Positions 25,004 through 32,963 of a DNA stretch of 64,000 nt are shown piece by piece. Made by a program: the position numbers and the translations under genes. Under the pieces are notes generated by a model that worked only from the letters and a program-made list of their open reading frames with translations, made no database searches and was not told where the DNA came from. The stretch lies in NCBI GenBank assembly GCA_965140365.1, contig OZ223196.1; one strand, 5' to 3'. The DNA comes from Hydrogenovibrio sp965140365 (GTDB lineage: Bacteria; Pseudomonadota; Gammaproteobacteria; Thiomicrospirales; Thiomicrospiraceae). Within the stretch, counting starts at the first letter, position 1. Every line of letters begins with the position of its first letter.

Positions 25004-26059
25004 TCATTCCAATCCCGCGATCTTTTTCAGGACGGTCAAGAACGCTTGGCAGGCTTCGATGGAGGCGGTTTCGTCCATGGTGTGGTAACCGGTAGTGGGA
25101 ATCTGTAAGGTGGTGCCGTGCACAAGGCCGTTGGCATTGGCGGTGATGCGGCCCAGCTCTGTGCGCCCGATGCTTTGTTTCGGTTGGCCGTTCAACTTGG
25201 CCTGTTGATTGAGTTGTTCGATGTATTCGTCCTTAAAGCTGTAAGGAATGTCCAATTCGTAACAGAGTTGCGCCAGTTGCCCGGTGGCTTGGGTATTGAA
25301 CTCGGCGTTTTCATCGCGGTTCCTGAGCACCACCTGCTGTTTGTCGGCTTCGGTGCGGTTTTTGTAAGGGCTGGTGTCAAGCACATAGAGCTGGTTGGTG
25401 GGGCTTCCAAAGCGGCGGAACCATTCCAATAGATAACGCCAGCTGCCGCCGGACTCTTCTTCGGCGGTGAAAAACGCCGTGCCCTGATAGCCCAAGCTGA
25501 ACAGGTGGACCAGCATGGCGGCGGTGAGTACGTTATCGAGTTGTCCGGATAAAAGCCCTTCATTGATTTTGAGTTTGTCCTGAAATCCCACCGGGGTACC
25601 GGCGACCAAGTGTTCCAGGCCCTTCACTTCAAAAATCAGGTTGTTGCGGAATTCGCAGATGTAGGCGTTATCGATGGTGCCGGAACCGCGGTAGGCGCCC
25701 GACCAGGGTTCATACGCCAGCACCGGCGTATTTTCGAAACGATTCATCAAGGTCATTTTCAGCTCGTCACTGACATCGTTGCCGTGCAAAGTGGTCATGC
25801 GTCCGGCGATAAAAGCGGCGAATTGGAATTCGTTGGGGCCGGTGCAAATCAACCCGTGGCGGTCGATGTGGCTGGATAAAAAGGTGCTGTCCGGCCGGTC
25901 GCCTTGCGCGACTAACAGGCCTTCATACCAAGTAACTTTTGCGCCGCGCTCTTCCAGCTCGCGTTGCAGAACGCGGAAAAAAGAATGTTCGGCGCCGACC
26001 ACGCTGGGTTGGCGAATCAGGGATTTGAGTAGGTCAATAAACTCGTTGAAGTTGTCCAT
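25004..26059 (-). CDS. Zinc-dependent aminopeptidase/deacylase, M42/M20-like
   Basis: A 351-residue co-catalytic metallopeptidase of the MH clan. Probable metal ligands are His64/Asp66 in SSHIDRHG, the Asp in SGQLDNVLTA, the Glu pair in TAEEESGGS, the Asp of YVLDTSPY, and the His in GYHTMDE. The order fits M42/M18/M20 enzymes. No signal peptide is seen, so it should be cytoplasmic. Substrate cannot be told from sequence. The ribosome site before ATG 26057-26059 is weak. It lies 125 bases downstream of bioA on the same strand, and may share its transcript. Confidence 0.75.
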   Translation of the reverse strand: MDNFNEFIDLLKSLIRQPSVVGAEHSFFRVLQRELEERGAKVTWYEGLLVAQGDRPDSTFLSSHIDRHGLICTGPNEFQFAAFIAGRMTTLHGNDVSDELKMTLMNRFENTPVLAYEPWSGAYRGSGTIDNAYICEFRNNLIFEVKGLEHLVAGTPVGFQDKLKINEGLLSGQLDNVLTAAMLVHLFSLGYQGTAFFTAEEESGGSWRYLLEWFRRFGSPTNQLYVLDTSPYKNRTEADKQQVVLRNRDENAEFNTQATGQLAQLCYELDIPYSFKDEYIEQLNQQAKLNGQPKQSIGRTELGRITANANGLVHGTTLQIPTTGYHTMDETASIEACQAFLTVLKKIAGLE

Positions 26060-26184
26060 GGCTGGGGTCTCAAATGGAAATTCAGAGGTGTTTTCCAGCC
26101 ATTTTAAGGGAAGTTTTATTCGCGCGTCATCGTTTTTGCGCGCTTTTTGGGTGTGTTTGTCGGCCGTTGAGTTTGAATCAGGGT

Positions 26185-27492
26185 TTAAGCGCTTTGGGTG
26201 GCGGATTGTACGGCGGTTTTGACCGCCTGAGTCAGTCCGTTGGTCAGTTGGTTCAGTTGTGCTTGCGGGATGTTATACGCTGGCATGGTGTAAATCAATT
26301 GGCCGAAAGGGCGGACCCAGATGCCGTTTTCGATGCCGGCGGCTTGAATTTGCGGGCCTAAGTCGCCACGTTCCAGCTCAATGACGCCGATGGCGCCAAG
26401 CACGCGGGTGTCGGCGATGCCATCTTGCGCTTTCAGCGGCAATAAGATGTCGTTAAAGTGGTCTTCAATGCGCTGGATATTGTCTTGCCAAGGGGAATCC
26501 AACAGAACGTCAATGTTGGCGATGGCGGCGCGGCAGGCCAGCGGGTTGCCCATAAAGGTGGGGCCGTGTGCAAGGATGCCCGGTTGGCCTTGACTGATGG
26601 TGTCGCTGATGTCCGTGGTGGCGAGTGTGGCGGCGAGCGTGATGTGGCCGCCGGTGAGGGTTTTGCCGAGCGCCATAATGTCCGGGCGAATGTCGGCCCA
26701 TTCGCAGGCGAAAAGTTTGCCGGTGCGGCCGAAGCCGGTGGCGATTTCATCGGCAATGAGCAGGACACTGAATTCGTCGCACAAGCCGCGCAGTTGGCGC
26801 AGGAAGTCCGGACGATAAAAGCGCATGCCACCGGCACCTTGCACAATCGGTTCGATGGTGACGGCGGCGATGTCGTCATGGTGCCGTTCCAGAAGCTGGC
26901 GAACGGCGGCGATGTCGGTGTCGTCGGAACTTATGTCGAAGCCCATTTGTGGCGCGGGGGCGAAGAAATGTTGCGGTAACACTTGTGAAAACAAACTGTG
27001 CATGCCGTTGACCGGATCGCAGGTGGCCATGGTGGCGAAGGTATCGCCGTGGTAGCCGTGTTCGAAACTGAGCAGTTTGTTTTTATTGGGTTGCTCGCGG
27101 CTGATCCAATATTGCATGGCCATTTTGATGGCGACTTCCATCGCCACGGAACCGGAATCGACCAGAAAGACTTTTTCCAACCCGTCCGGGGTGAGTTTGA
27201 CCAAACGTTTGGCCAGTTCAATCGCGGGTTCGTGGGTGAAGCCGCCGAACATAATGTGCGGCATGGTGTCGATTTGTTCGTGCATGGCCTGCTGGATTTT
27301 TGGGTGGTTGTAACCGTGCATGGCGGCCCACCAAGAGCTCATGCCGTCCACCAGTTCGGTGCCGTCCGCCAAGGTAATGATGGAGCCCTGGGTTTTGGCG
27401 ACGCCGATGGCGGGAATGTCGGCGGGCATTTTGGCATAAGGGTGCCAGATATGGTTTTGGTCGAAATCCAGAAGTGTTGGCCAGTCCGTCAT
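26185..27492 (-). CDS. bioA: Adenosylmethionine-8-amino-7-oxononanoate aminotransferase
   Basis: A PLP aminotransferase that makes 7,8-diaminononanoate in biotin synthesis, using AdoMet as amino donor. The protein closely follows E. coli BioA: NHIWHPYAKM at the start, DGMSSWWAAMHGYNHP, DSGSVAMEVAIKMA, ADEIATGFGRTGK and the PLP-lysine segment ALGKTLTGG. ATG 27490-27492 has GGGG six bases upstream; an upstream in-frame ATG would add 19 unrelated residues. bioD is 12 kb away. Between bioA and truC lie three copies of the CCAGGCCTGG-type palindrome. Confidence 0.95.
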   Translation of the reverse strand: MTDWPTLLDFDQNHIWHPYAKMPADIPAIGVAKTQGSIITLADGTELVDGMSSWWAAMHGYNHPKIQQAMHEQIDTMPHIMFGGFTHEPAIELAKRLVKLTPDGLEKVFLVDSGSVAMEVAIKMAMQYWISREQPNKNKLLSFEHGYHGDTFATMATCDPVNGMHSLFSQVLPQHFFAPAPQMGFDISSDDTDIAAVRQLLERHHDDIAAVTIEPIVQGAGGMRFYRPDFLRQLRGLCDEFSVLLIADEIATGFGRTGKLFACEWADIRPDIMALGKTLTGGHITLAATLATTDISDTISQGQPGILAHGPTFMGNPLACRAAIANIDVLLDSPWQDNIQRIEDHFNDILLPLKAQDGIADTRVLGAIGVIELERGDLGPQIQAAGIENGIWVRPFGQLIYTMPAYNIPQAQLNQLTNGLTQAVKTAVQSATQSA

Positions 27493-27593
27493 AAGTGCCC
27501 CGTTCGGTTGTGGGTGAAAATTGCCATCGGTTAGACGGGCATTATACAAATCCCACCGTTGGAAATCGAACTCTGCACGAATACCGAAATTGG

Positions 27594-27668
27594 CCAGGCC
27601 TGGCCGATTTCAGGAAAGGGTTCAAAATCCTCAGGCCTGGGCAAAAGGATTTAATCGTCCAGGCCTGG
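27594..27668. repeat. Cluster of three CCAGGCCTGG-type palindromes
   Basis: Perfect copies at 27594-27603 and 27659-27668 and a nine-base copy at 27632-27640 lie within 75 bases, across the truC 3' end and the truC/bioA spacer. The first extends to GGCCAGGCCTGGCC. The cluster could form alternative hairpins after truC on the minus strand. Confidence 0.75.
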
Positions 27669-28430
27669 CGAGTTTTGCCAATTCAAAGCGTTGAACGCGG
27701 TTTGAAAGGCGGTTTCCGGTTCGGCTGTCAAGTGTAGGTGTTCGCCGGTGACCGGATGCGTGAAGATGAGATCCGTGGCGGCGAGATAAAGGCGGTGTTG
27801 CCCGAGCCAGTCGTGAAAGAAATGGTTGTGGTGTCGGTCGCCGTATTGCACGTCGCCTATGATTGGGTGATTGATATGGTTTAGATGACGGCGAAGTTGA
27901 TGTTTGCGGCCGGTTTGCGGCATGAGTTTCAACAGTGAATAGCGTTGGTGGTCGTAACGGCCCATTTGATGTGCGATTTCCGCGGTGGCGAGGCGCTGAA
28001 ACCGGGTGACGGCTTCTTGAGGTGGTTTGTCCTGACGAGCGTGTTTGTCGGCAATTTTGTCGAGTTTGTGTTTCAGCGCATGGTTGATTTCGCCGCTTTC
28101 GGGTGTCCAGCCTCGGCAAATGGCTTGGTAATGTTTTTCAACCTGATGAGCTTCGAATTGTTCGCCCATACGTTGGGCGGTGTCGCGATCCAGCGCGAAC
28201 AGCAACAAGCCGGACGTGGCTTTGTCTAAACGGTGCAACGTGTGGACCGATTGGCCGATGGCGTCTCGCGTCATTTGCAGCGCGAAGCGGGTTTCGTGTT
28301 TGTCGATGGGGGAACGGTGCACTAATAACCCGGCCGGTTTGTGGATGGCGACCAGATGGTCGTCCTGATAGAGAATTTTGAATTGGTCGAGCTGACAGTC
28401 GGTATGCATAATAATCAGTGGCGGTGCCAT
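27651..28430 (-). CDS. truC: tRNA pseudouridine(65) synthase
   Basis: An RluA-family pseudouridine synthase of 259 residues. Its closest match by eye is E. coli TruC: ILYQDDHLVAIHKPAGLLVHRS, the catalytic-aspartate motif TLHRLDKATSG, the segment ELDKIADK-like HKLDKIADKHARQDK, PQTGRKHQLRRHL and HPIIGD. TruC modifies U65 in certain tRNAs. A second ATG seven codons in (28407-28409) is also possible. It has no S4 domain, as expected for TruC. It is upstream of bioA on the same strand and divergent from the HbpS-like gene. Confidence 0.88.
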   Translation of the reverse strand: MAPPLIIMHTDCQLDQFKILYQDDHLVAIHKPAGLLVHRSPIDKHETRFALQMTRDAIGQSVHTLHRLDKATSGLLLFALDRDTAQRMGEQFEAHQVEKHYQAICRGWTPESGEINHALKHKLDKIADKHARQDKPPQEAVTRFQRLATAEIAHQMGRYDHQRYSLLKLMPQTGRKHQLRRHLNHINHPIIGDVQYGDRHHNHFFHDWLGQHRLYLAATDLIFTHPVTGEHLHLTAEPETAFQTAFNALNWQNSPGLDD

Positions 28431-28523
28431 CCGGTTTCGGTTTCACAGAGGTTGCATATTGTAAACAAAAGCTTGTGCTGAAATAAGAGGCGATGCATTG
28501 AATGAGCGATAAAGGAGCAAAAG

Positions 28524-29036
28524 ATGAGGGTATTCAAACGACTGGGTGATTTAGGTGGCTGGATTGCGTTGGGATTCTGGGCCGGGATGGCGCCGGTTCA
28601 AGCGGCGGATGTGGTGACGACTAAAAATATTGGTTTGGAGCTGGCAAACGAAATTGCCATGGCCAGTGTGGTGGCCTGTCGAAAAGACGGATATCAAGTC
28701 AGTGCCGTGGTGGTGGATCGCAACGGCAATTTGCGTTCCGCCATGCGCGATGACCTGGCCGCCCGGTTTACATTGCAAATTGCTCAGGAAAAAGCGAATA
28801 TGGTGGTGATGTCCGGGTTGAAATCCGGCGAATTTCGAAAACTGCGGGCGGATATTCGCCCGGAACTGAATCACATTGATGGTTTGATTGTCATGGAAGG
28901 CGGCGTGCCCATTACGGCAGCCGGTGCGCGAATCGGTGCGATTGGCGTCAGCGGCGCGCCCGGCGGAGACAAGGATGAGATCTGCGCCATGAAGGCCTTA
29001 GAGTCGGTTCAGGATCGGTTGGATTTTGCTGAGTAA
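28524..29036 (+). CDS. GlcG/HbpS-family exported protein
   Basis: 170 residues with a signal peptide (hydrophobic core about 10-22, cut likely after APVQA, residue 27). The mature part matches the GlcG/HbpS (DUF336) family: VVDRNGNLRSAMRDDLA and the glycine-rich GAIGVSGAPGGDKDE. HbpS binds haem in Streptomyces; other members have no known activity. Export suggests a periplasmic role. AAAGGAG precedes the ATG. It is 17 bases before the DUF302 gene and probably co-transcribed with it. Confidence 0.82.
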   Translation: MRVFKRLGDLGGWIALGFWAGMAPVQAADVVTTKNIGLELANEIAMASVVACRKDGYQVSAVVVDRNGNLRSAMRDDLAARFTLQIAQEKANMVVMSGLKSGEFRKLRADIRPELNHIDGLIVMEGGVPITAAGARIGAIGVSGAPGGDKDEICAMKALESVQDRLDFAE

Positions 29037-29053
29037 TTAAATTAGGAGTCTCT

Positions 29054-29506
29054 ATGCGAAAGCTGGCTTATTTAATTGGAGGTTTGGTGATGGTGTTGTC
29101 CATGTCGGCGAAGGCCGAATTGATTGAGGTGCAGAGCGAAAATGACTTTCAGCAGACGGTGACGAAGTTGAAAAGCGCTATCGAGATGGAAGGGATGACG
29201 ATTTTCGCCACCGTGGACCATGCGGCGGGCGCTCAGAAAGTGGATTTGTTTTTAGCGCCGAATACGATGGTGATGTTTGGTAACCCGAAAGTCGGTACGA
29301 AGCTGATGCAATGCGATTCGCAAGTCGGCATTGAGCTACCATTGAAAATGCTGATTACGCAAGATTTGGATGATAAGGTGTGGTTAAGCTATGAAAACCC
29401 GCAAGCCCTAGCGAAACGTTTTGACTTGTCGAAATGCAAGCCGACCTTAAATAAGGTGGCAGACGTGTTGCAATCTCTGGCATCCGTGGCGGGGAAAGCG
29501 GAATAA
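29054..29506 (+). CDS. DUF302 exported protein
   Basis: 150 residues with a clear signal peptide ending near AKA (about residue 21). The mature part matches DUF302: NDFQQTVTKLKSAIEMEGMTIFATVDHAAGA, then the LFGNPK-like VMFGNPKVGTKLMQ and a KVWLSYENP segment. The fold is known but the function is not. TTAGGAG precedes the ATG. Its partner is the GlcG/HbpS-like gene just upstream; both being exported suggests a shared periplasmic task. Confidence 0.82.
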   Translation: MRKLAYLIGGLVMVLSMSAKAELIEVQSENDFQQTVTKLKSAIEMEGMTIFATVDHAAGAQKVDLFLAPNTMVMFGNPKVGTKLMQCDSQVGIELPLKMLITQDLDDKVWLSYENPQALAKRFDLSKCKPTLNKVADVLQSLASVAGKAE

Positions 29507-29591
29507 GTCTTTAGCGACAATGGCTTGAATGCGGGTGTGAATGGCTTTAAGTCGTCTATTCATTTTTAAGGTGTTTTTGAGGTGGGGAATC

Positions 29592-29652
29592 TCAGTTGAA
29601 ATGTCTCTGTTTGCCGTTGAAAAATACCGGTGAAATCAGCTGAAAAGTCTCT
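29592..29652 (+). repeat. Direct repeats upstream of the tRNA-tuf promoter
   Basis: TCAGTTGAAATGTCTCT (29592-29608) and TCAGCTGAAAAGTCTCT (29636-29652) match at 15 of 17 positions. A shorter TTGAAA copy at 29617 lies between them, so the core recurs at 29596, 29617 and 29640, about every two helical turns. They lie roughly 35-95 bases upstream of the -35 box. Confidence 0.55.
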
Positions 29653-29685
29653 TCCGGATAAAATTTAAAAATTCCGGTTTTTTTC

Positions 29686-29713
29686 TTGACACCCAGTATT
29701 TTTCCTTTAAAAT
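29686..29713 (+). promoter_or_regulatory. Strong promoter of the tRNA-tuf unit
   Basis: TTGACA (29686-29691) and TAAAAT (29708-29713) with a 16-base spacer, then a GC-containing discriminator, 19 bases before tRNA-Tyr. Typical of stable RNA genes under growth-rate control. Confidence 0.85.
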
Positions 29714-29732
29714 ACGCCCATCAATTTGATTG

Positions 29733-29817
29733 GGAGGGTTTCCCGAGCGGCCAAAGGGGGCAGACTGTAAATCTGCTGGCTATGCCTTCAGTAGTTCGAA
29801 TCTACTACCCTCCACCA
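29733..29817 (+). tRNA. tRNA-Tyr (GTA)
   Basis: An 85-base class II tRNA with a long variable arm. Acceptor stem GGAGGGT/ACCCTCC, anticodon GTA at 29767-29769, TTCGAAT in the T arm, and CCA encoded at the end. First in a Tyr-Gly-Thr-tuf unit like E. coli tufB. Confidence 0.97.
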
Positions 29818-29841
29818 TTTTCAATTGAGTTTTTACATTAT

Positions 29842-29916
29842 GCGGGTATCGTATATCGGCTATTACCTCGGCCTTCCAAGCCGATGAGGGGGGTTCGATT
29901 CCCCCTACCCGCTCCA
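29842..29916 (+). tRNA. tRNA-Gly (TCC)
   Basis: 75 bases; acceptor GCGGGTA/TACCCGC, anticodon TCC at 29875-29877 in the loop CTTCCAA, T loop TTCGATT, CCA encoded. Close to E. coli GlyT. Confidence 0.97.
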
Positions 29917-29980
29917 ATTCAAGGCTCTCTTTGTTGGTCTGCACCAAGGTGGATTAATGGCGAGGGCCTTTTTAATATTT

Positions 29981-30056
29981 GCTCTCATAGCTCAGTAGGT
30001 AGAGCGCATCCATGGTAAGGATGAGGTCACCAGTTCGATCCTGGTTGAGAGCTCCA
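29981..30056 (+). tRNA. tRNA-Thr (GGT)
   Basis: 76 bases; acceptor GCTCTCA/TGAGAGC, anticodon GGT at 30014-30016, T loop TTCGATC, CCA encoded. It lies 65 bases before tuf. Confidence 0.97.
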
Positions 30057-30121
30057 TTTTTAATTTAATATAGGCGGGCGTGCCTTTTGAGGTTTGTCGC
30101 TGTTTTAACGGAGTTTGCATC

Positions 30122-31312
30122 ATGGCAAAGGAAAAGTTTGAACGTAGTAAGCCGCACGTAAACGTTGGTACGATTGGTCACGTTGACCATGGTAAGACAA
30201 CTCTTACGGCGGCGCTAACAATTGTACAAGGTAAGAAGTTCGGTGGCGAAGCGAAAGACTACGCTAACATCGACAACGCACCAGAAGAGCGTGAACGTGG
30301 TATCACCATCTCAACAGCACACGTTGAGTATGAATCAGAAACGCGTCACTACGCACACGTAGACTGCCCAGGTCACGCCGACTATGTTAAAAACATGATC
30401 ACAGGTGCCGCTCAAATGGACGGCGCAATCCTAGTCTGTTCCGCAGCCGATGGCCCAATGCCGCAAACGCGTGAGCACATCCTGCTATCTCGTCAGGTAG
30501 GTGTACCATACATCGTTGTATACCTAAACAAAGCCGACATGGTTGATGATGAAGAATTGCTAGAATTGGTTGAAATGGAAGTTCGTGAGCTTCTAGATAC
30601 CTACGATTTCCCAGGTGATGACACGCCAGTTATCATGGGGTCTGCACTTAAAGCCATCGAAGGCGACACTTCTGAAATCGGTGAACCATCGATCGGTCGT
30701 TTGGTTGATGCATTGGACGAATACATTCCGACACCAGAGCGTGAAACAGACAAGCCATTCTTGATGCCAGTAGAAGACATCTTCTCCATTCAAGGTCGTG
30801 GTACCGTTGCAACCGGTCGTGTTGAAACCGGTGTTGTAAAAGTTGGTGAAGAAATCGAAATCGTCGGTATCCGCCCAACGACAACGACAACCGTTACTGG
30901 TGTAGAAATGTTCCGTAAGCTTCTGGATCAAGGTGAAGCCGGTGACAACGTTGGTATCCTATTGCGTGGTACTAAGCGTGAAGACATCGAGCGTGGTCAA
31001 GTACTAGCACACAAAGGTACGGTTACACCACACACCAAGTTCGAAGCAGAAGTATACGTGTTGTCCAAAGATGAAGGTGGTCGTCACACACCATTCTTCC
31101 AAGGTTACCGTCCACAGTTCTACTTCCGTACAACGGACGTAACAGGTGCATGTGAATTGCCAGCCGGAACTGAAATGGTTATGCCTGGTGATAACGTACA
31201 AATGACTGTCGAGTTGATCAACCCGATCGCAATGAACGAAGGTCTACGTTTCGCGATTCGTGAAGGTGGACGTACAGTTGGTGCAGGTGTTGTAGCTAAA
31301 ATTATTGAATAA
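30122..31312 (+). CDS. tuf: Elongation factor Tu, first copy
   Basis: The GTPase that brings aminoacyl-tRNA to the ribosome. 396 residues with G1 GHVDHGKTT, the switch I region, G3 DCPGHADYV, G4 NKADM and G5 SALKA, then beta-barrel domains 2 and 3. The start is ATG 30122 behind CGGAG; an upstream in-frame start in the spacer is not used in the family. It is co-transcribed with three tRNA genes and ends in a terminator. The coding sequence looks identical to the second tuf at 46431. Confidence 0.97.
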   Translation: MAKEKFERSKPHVNVGTIGHVDHGKTTLTAALTIVQGKKFGGEAKDYANIDNAPEERERGITISTAHVEYESETRHYAHVDCPGHADYVKNMITGAAQMDGAILVCSAADGPMPQTREHILLSRQVGVPYIVVYLNKADMVDDEELLELVEMEVRELLDTYDFPGDDTPVIMGSALKAIEGDTSEIGEPSIGRLVDALDEYIPTPERETDKPFLMPVEDIFSIQGRGTVATGRVETGVVKVGEEIEIVGIRPTTTTTVTGVEMFRKLLDQGEAGDNVGILLRGTKREDIERGQVLAHKGTVTPHTKFEAEVYVLSKDEGGRHTPFFQGYRPQFYFRTTDVTGACELPAGTEMVMPGDNVQMTVELINPIAMNEGLRFAIREGGRTVGAGVVAKIIE

Positions 31313-31335
31313 TAAATAGCGACTACTTGCTAAAC

Positions 31336-31367
31336 AAAAAAAGGGGATGTATAATCCCCTTTTTTTT
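31336..31367 (+). terminator. Intrinsic terminator after tuf (first copy)
   Basis: GGGGAT/ATCCCC stem with loop GTATA, extended by A/T pairs, then a run of T residues. It separates tuf from tRNA-Trp. Confidence 0.9.
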
Positions 31368-31398
31368 CGAAAGCCGAAATTAGTTTGTTTTCGGTTAC

Positions 31399-31475
31399 AG
31401 GGGTATAGCTCCAATTGGTAGAGCACCGGATTCCAAATCCGGGTGTTGGGGGTTCGAGTCCCTCTACCCCTGCCA
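31399..31475 (+). tRNA. tRNA-Trp (CCA)
   Basis: 77 bases; acceptor AGGGGTA/TACCCCT, anticodon CCA at 31433-31435, T loop TTCGAGT, CCA encoded. It sits between tuf and secE and closely resembles E. coli tRNA-Trp. Confidence 0.97.
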
Positions 31476-31535
31476 TATTTTATAACGGCTTGTCGGTTGG
31501 ACAGGTCGTTTTTATTTCAGAATATAGTTAATTAT

Positions 31536-31919
31536 ATGAGTCAAAAAGCAGAAAATCACTCAAGTGCCAAAGCGATCGAAACGATGAAAGTGTTTGTTTC
31601 TCTTGCGTTGCTTTTGTTGAGTTTAGCCGGTTATTACATTTATTCGGATGTCCATGCTGTCGTAAGAGTGCTTGGGCTGATTGGCGGTCTTGTGGTAGCC
31701 GGTTTGGTTTTTTATCAGTCTGAGAAGGGCAAGGCGTGGTTTAGCTACCTTTCTCATGCGCAGAAGGAAGTGAAGCAAGTAATTTGGCCAACCCGCCAGG
31801 AAACGGTTCAGATGACATTGATCGTTTTTGTCGTGGTGATCGTGATGAGTATTTTCTTGTGGTTGGTGGATATGTTCTTTTTGTGGGCTGTTCAAATCTT
31901 AACAGGACAAGGTGGTTAG
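31536..31919 (+). CDS. secE: Preprotein translocase subunit SecE
   Basis: Clamp subunit of the SecYEG channel in the inner membrane. 127 residues with three predicted helices (about 17-35, 41-61 and 95-120), as in the longer E. coli type, and the conserved amphipathic segment EVKQVIWPTRQET before the last helix. ATG 31536 lacks a good ribosome site; the frame is open further upstream but that part lies in tRNA-Trp. nusG starts one base after its stop. Confidence 0.94.
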   Translation: MSQKAENHSSAKAIETMKVFVSLALLLLSLAGYYIYSDVHAVVRVLGLIGGLVVAGLVFYQSEKGKAWFSYLSHAQKEVKQVIWPTRQETVQMTLIVFVVVIVMSIFLWLVDMFFLWAVQILTGQGG

Positions 31920-31920
31920 T

Positions 31921-32454
31921 ATGGCTCAAAGATGGTATGTCGTTCATGCGTATTCCGGGTATGAAAATAAGGTCAAGAAAAGCTTGGCGGAATACGTGGA
32001 ACGTGCTGGCTTAGAAGATAGCTTTGGGCAAATCTTGGTGCCTTCTGAAGAAGTCGTTGAAATCCGCGAAGGTAAAAAGCGTACGTCTGAGCGTAAGTTC
32101 TTCCCGGGTTATGTTTTGGTTCAGATGGAAATGAACGAAGAAACTTGGCATCTGGTTAAAAGTGTGCCTCAGGTGATGGGTTTTATTGGCGGGACTTCAG
32201 ATCGCCCAGCGCCGATTACGCAAAAAGAAGTCGATCGAATTCTTCAAAAAGTTGAAGACGGTGTCGATAAGCCTAAGCCAAAAGTTATTTACGAACCGGG
32301 CGAAATGGTTCGTGTTATTGATGGCCCGTTCAATGACTTTGAAGCGGTTGTTGAGGAAGTGGATTACGATAAGAATAAGTTACAGGTCTCCGTGCTTATT
32401 TTTGGGCGTTCTACGCCGGTTGAGCTTGAGTTTACTCAGGTCGAAAAGAATTAA
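31921..32454 (+). CDS. nusG: Transcription antitermination factor NusG
   Basis: Binds RNA polymerase, suppresses pausing and links it to Rho or ribosomes. 177 residues: the NGN domain (RWYVVHAYSGYENKVKKSL ... RKFFPGYVLVQMEM) and the C-terminal KOW domain (GEMVRVIDGPFNDFEAVVEEVD). AGGTGG in the end of secE serves as ribosome site. secE-nusG is the usual pair before rplK. Confidence 0.97.
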   Translation: MAQRWYVVHAYSGYENKVKKSLAEYVERAGLEDSFGQILVPSEEVVEIREGKKRTSERKFFPGYVLVQMEMNEETWHLVKSVPQVMGFIGGTSDRPAPITQKEVDRILQKVEDGVDKPKPKVIYEPGEMVRVIDGPFNDFEAVVEEVDYDKNKLQVSVLIFGRSTPVELEFTQVEKN

Positions 32455-32457
32455 TGT

Positions 32458-32484
32458 CCGGCGCTGCTAAGCGCTGGAGTTTTT
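32458..32484 (+). terminator. Terminator-like hairpin between nusG and rplK
   Basis: An eight-pair stem (32458-32465 with 32470-32477, one G-T pair), four-base loop and a T5 run at 32480-32484. It may be a partial terminator or part of the rplK leader. Confidence 0.55.
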
Positions 32485-32528
32485 AACCCTGGGAAGTCGA
32501 AAGACGTTATACCCACAAGGAGAAAGAC

Positions 32529-32957
32529 ATGGCTAAGAAGATTGAAGCCTATATCAAGTTGCAGGTTCCTGCGGGAAATGCAAACCCTAGTCCACCGGTT
32601 GGTCCTGCTTTGGGTCAGCACGGTGTGAACATCATGGAGTTCTGTAAAGCATTTAATGCACAGACTCAATCCCTTGAAAAGAACTTGCCTGTTCCGGTTG
32701 TTATTACGGTTTATAACGATCGTAGCTTTACGTTCATTACCAAAACACCACCAGCGTCTATCCTGCTGAAAAAAGCGGCCGGTATTGCTAAAGGGTCTGG
32801 TGTTCCAAATATGGATAAGGTTGGAACAGTAACGCGTGCGCAGTTGGAAGAAATTGCAAACGCCAAAATGGCCGATTTGAATGCAAACGATTTGGATGCC
32901 GCAGTGAAAATCATTGCTGGTTCCGCTCGTAGCATGGGCTTGAATGTAGAGGGGTAA
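32529..32957 (+). CDS. rplK: 50S ribosomal protein L11
   Basis: Part of the GTPase-associated centre on 23S rRNA, where it helps factor binding and RelA activation. 142 residues, normal. The N-terminal PAGNANPSPPVGPALGQHGV proline-rich region and the C-terminal RNA-binding GSARSMGLNVEG end are clear. AAGGAGA precedes the ATG. It is six bases before rplA, and the two form one unit in which L1 is the usual regulator. Confidence 0.97.
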   Translation: MAKKIEAYIKLQVPAGNANPSPPVGPALGQHGVNIMEFCKAFNAQTQSLEKNLPVPVVITVYNDRSFTFITKTPPASILLKKAAGIAKGSGVPNMDKVGTVTRAQLEEIANAKMADLNANDLDAAVKIIAGSARSMGLNVEG

Positions 32958-32963
32958 TCGAAG

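Noticed and set aside
26458..26979. A 173-codon open frame on the plus strand inside bioA
   Set aside because: It is the antisense shadow of a GC-rich gene with strong BioA similarity; it has no family signal and no ribosome site.
27594..27668. The palindrome cluster as a small CRISPR-like array
   Set aside because: Repeats are only ten bases, spacers of about 28 and 18 bases differ in length, and there are no cas genes.
29686..30018. A 110-codon open frame across the tRNA cluster
   Set aside because: It covers tRNA-Tyr, tRNA-Gly and part of tRNA-Thr; structured RNA genes explain the sequence.
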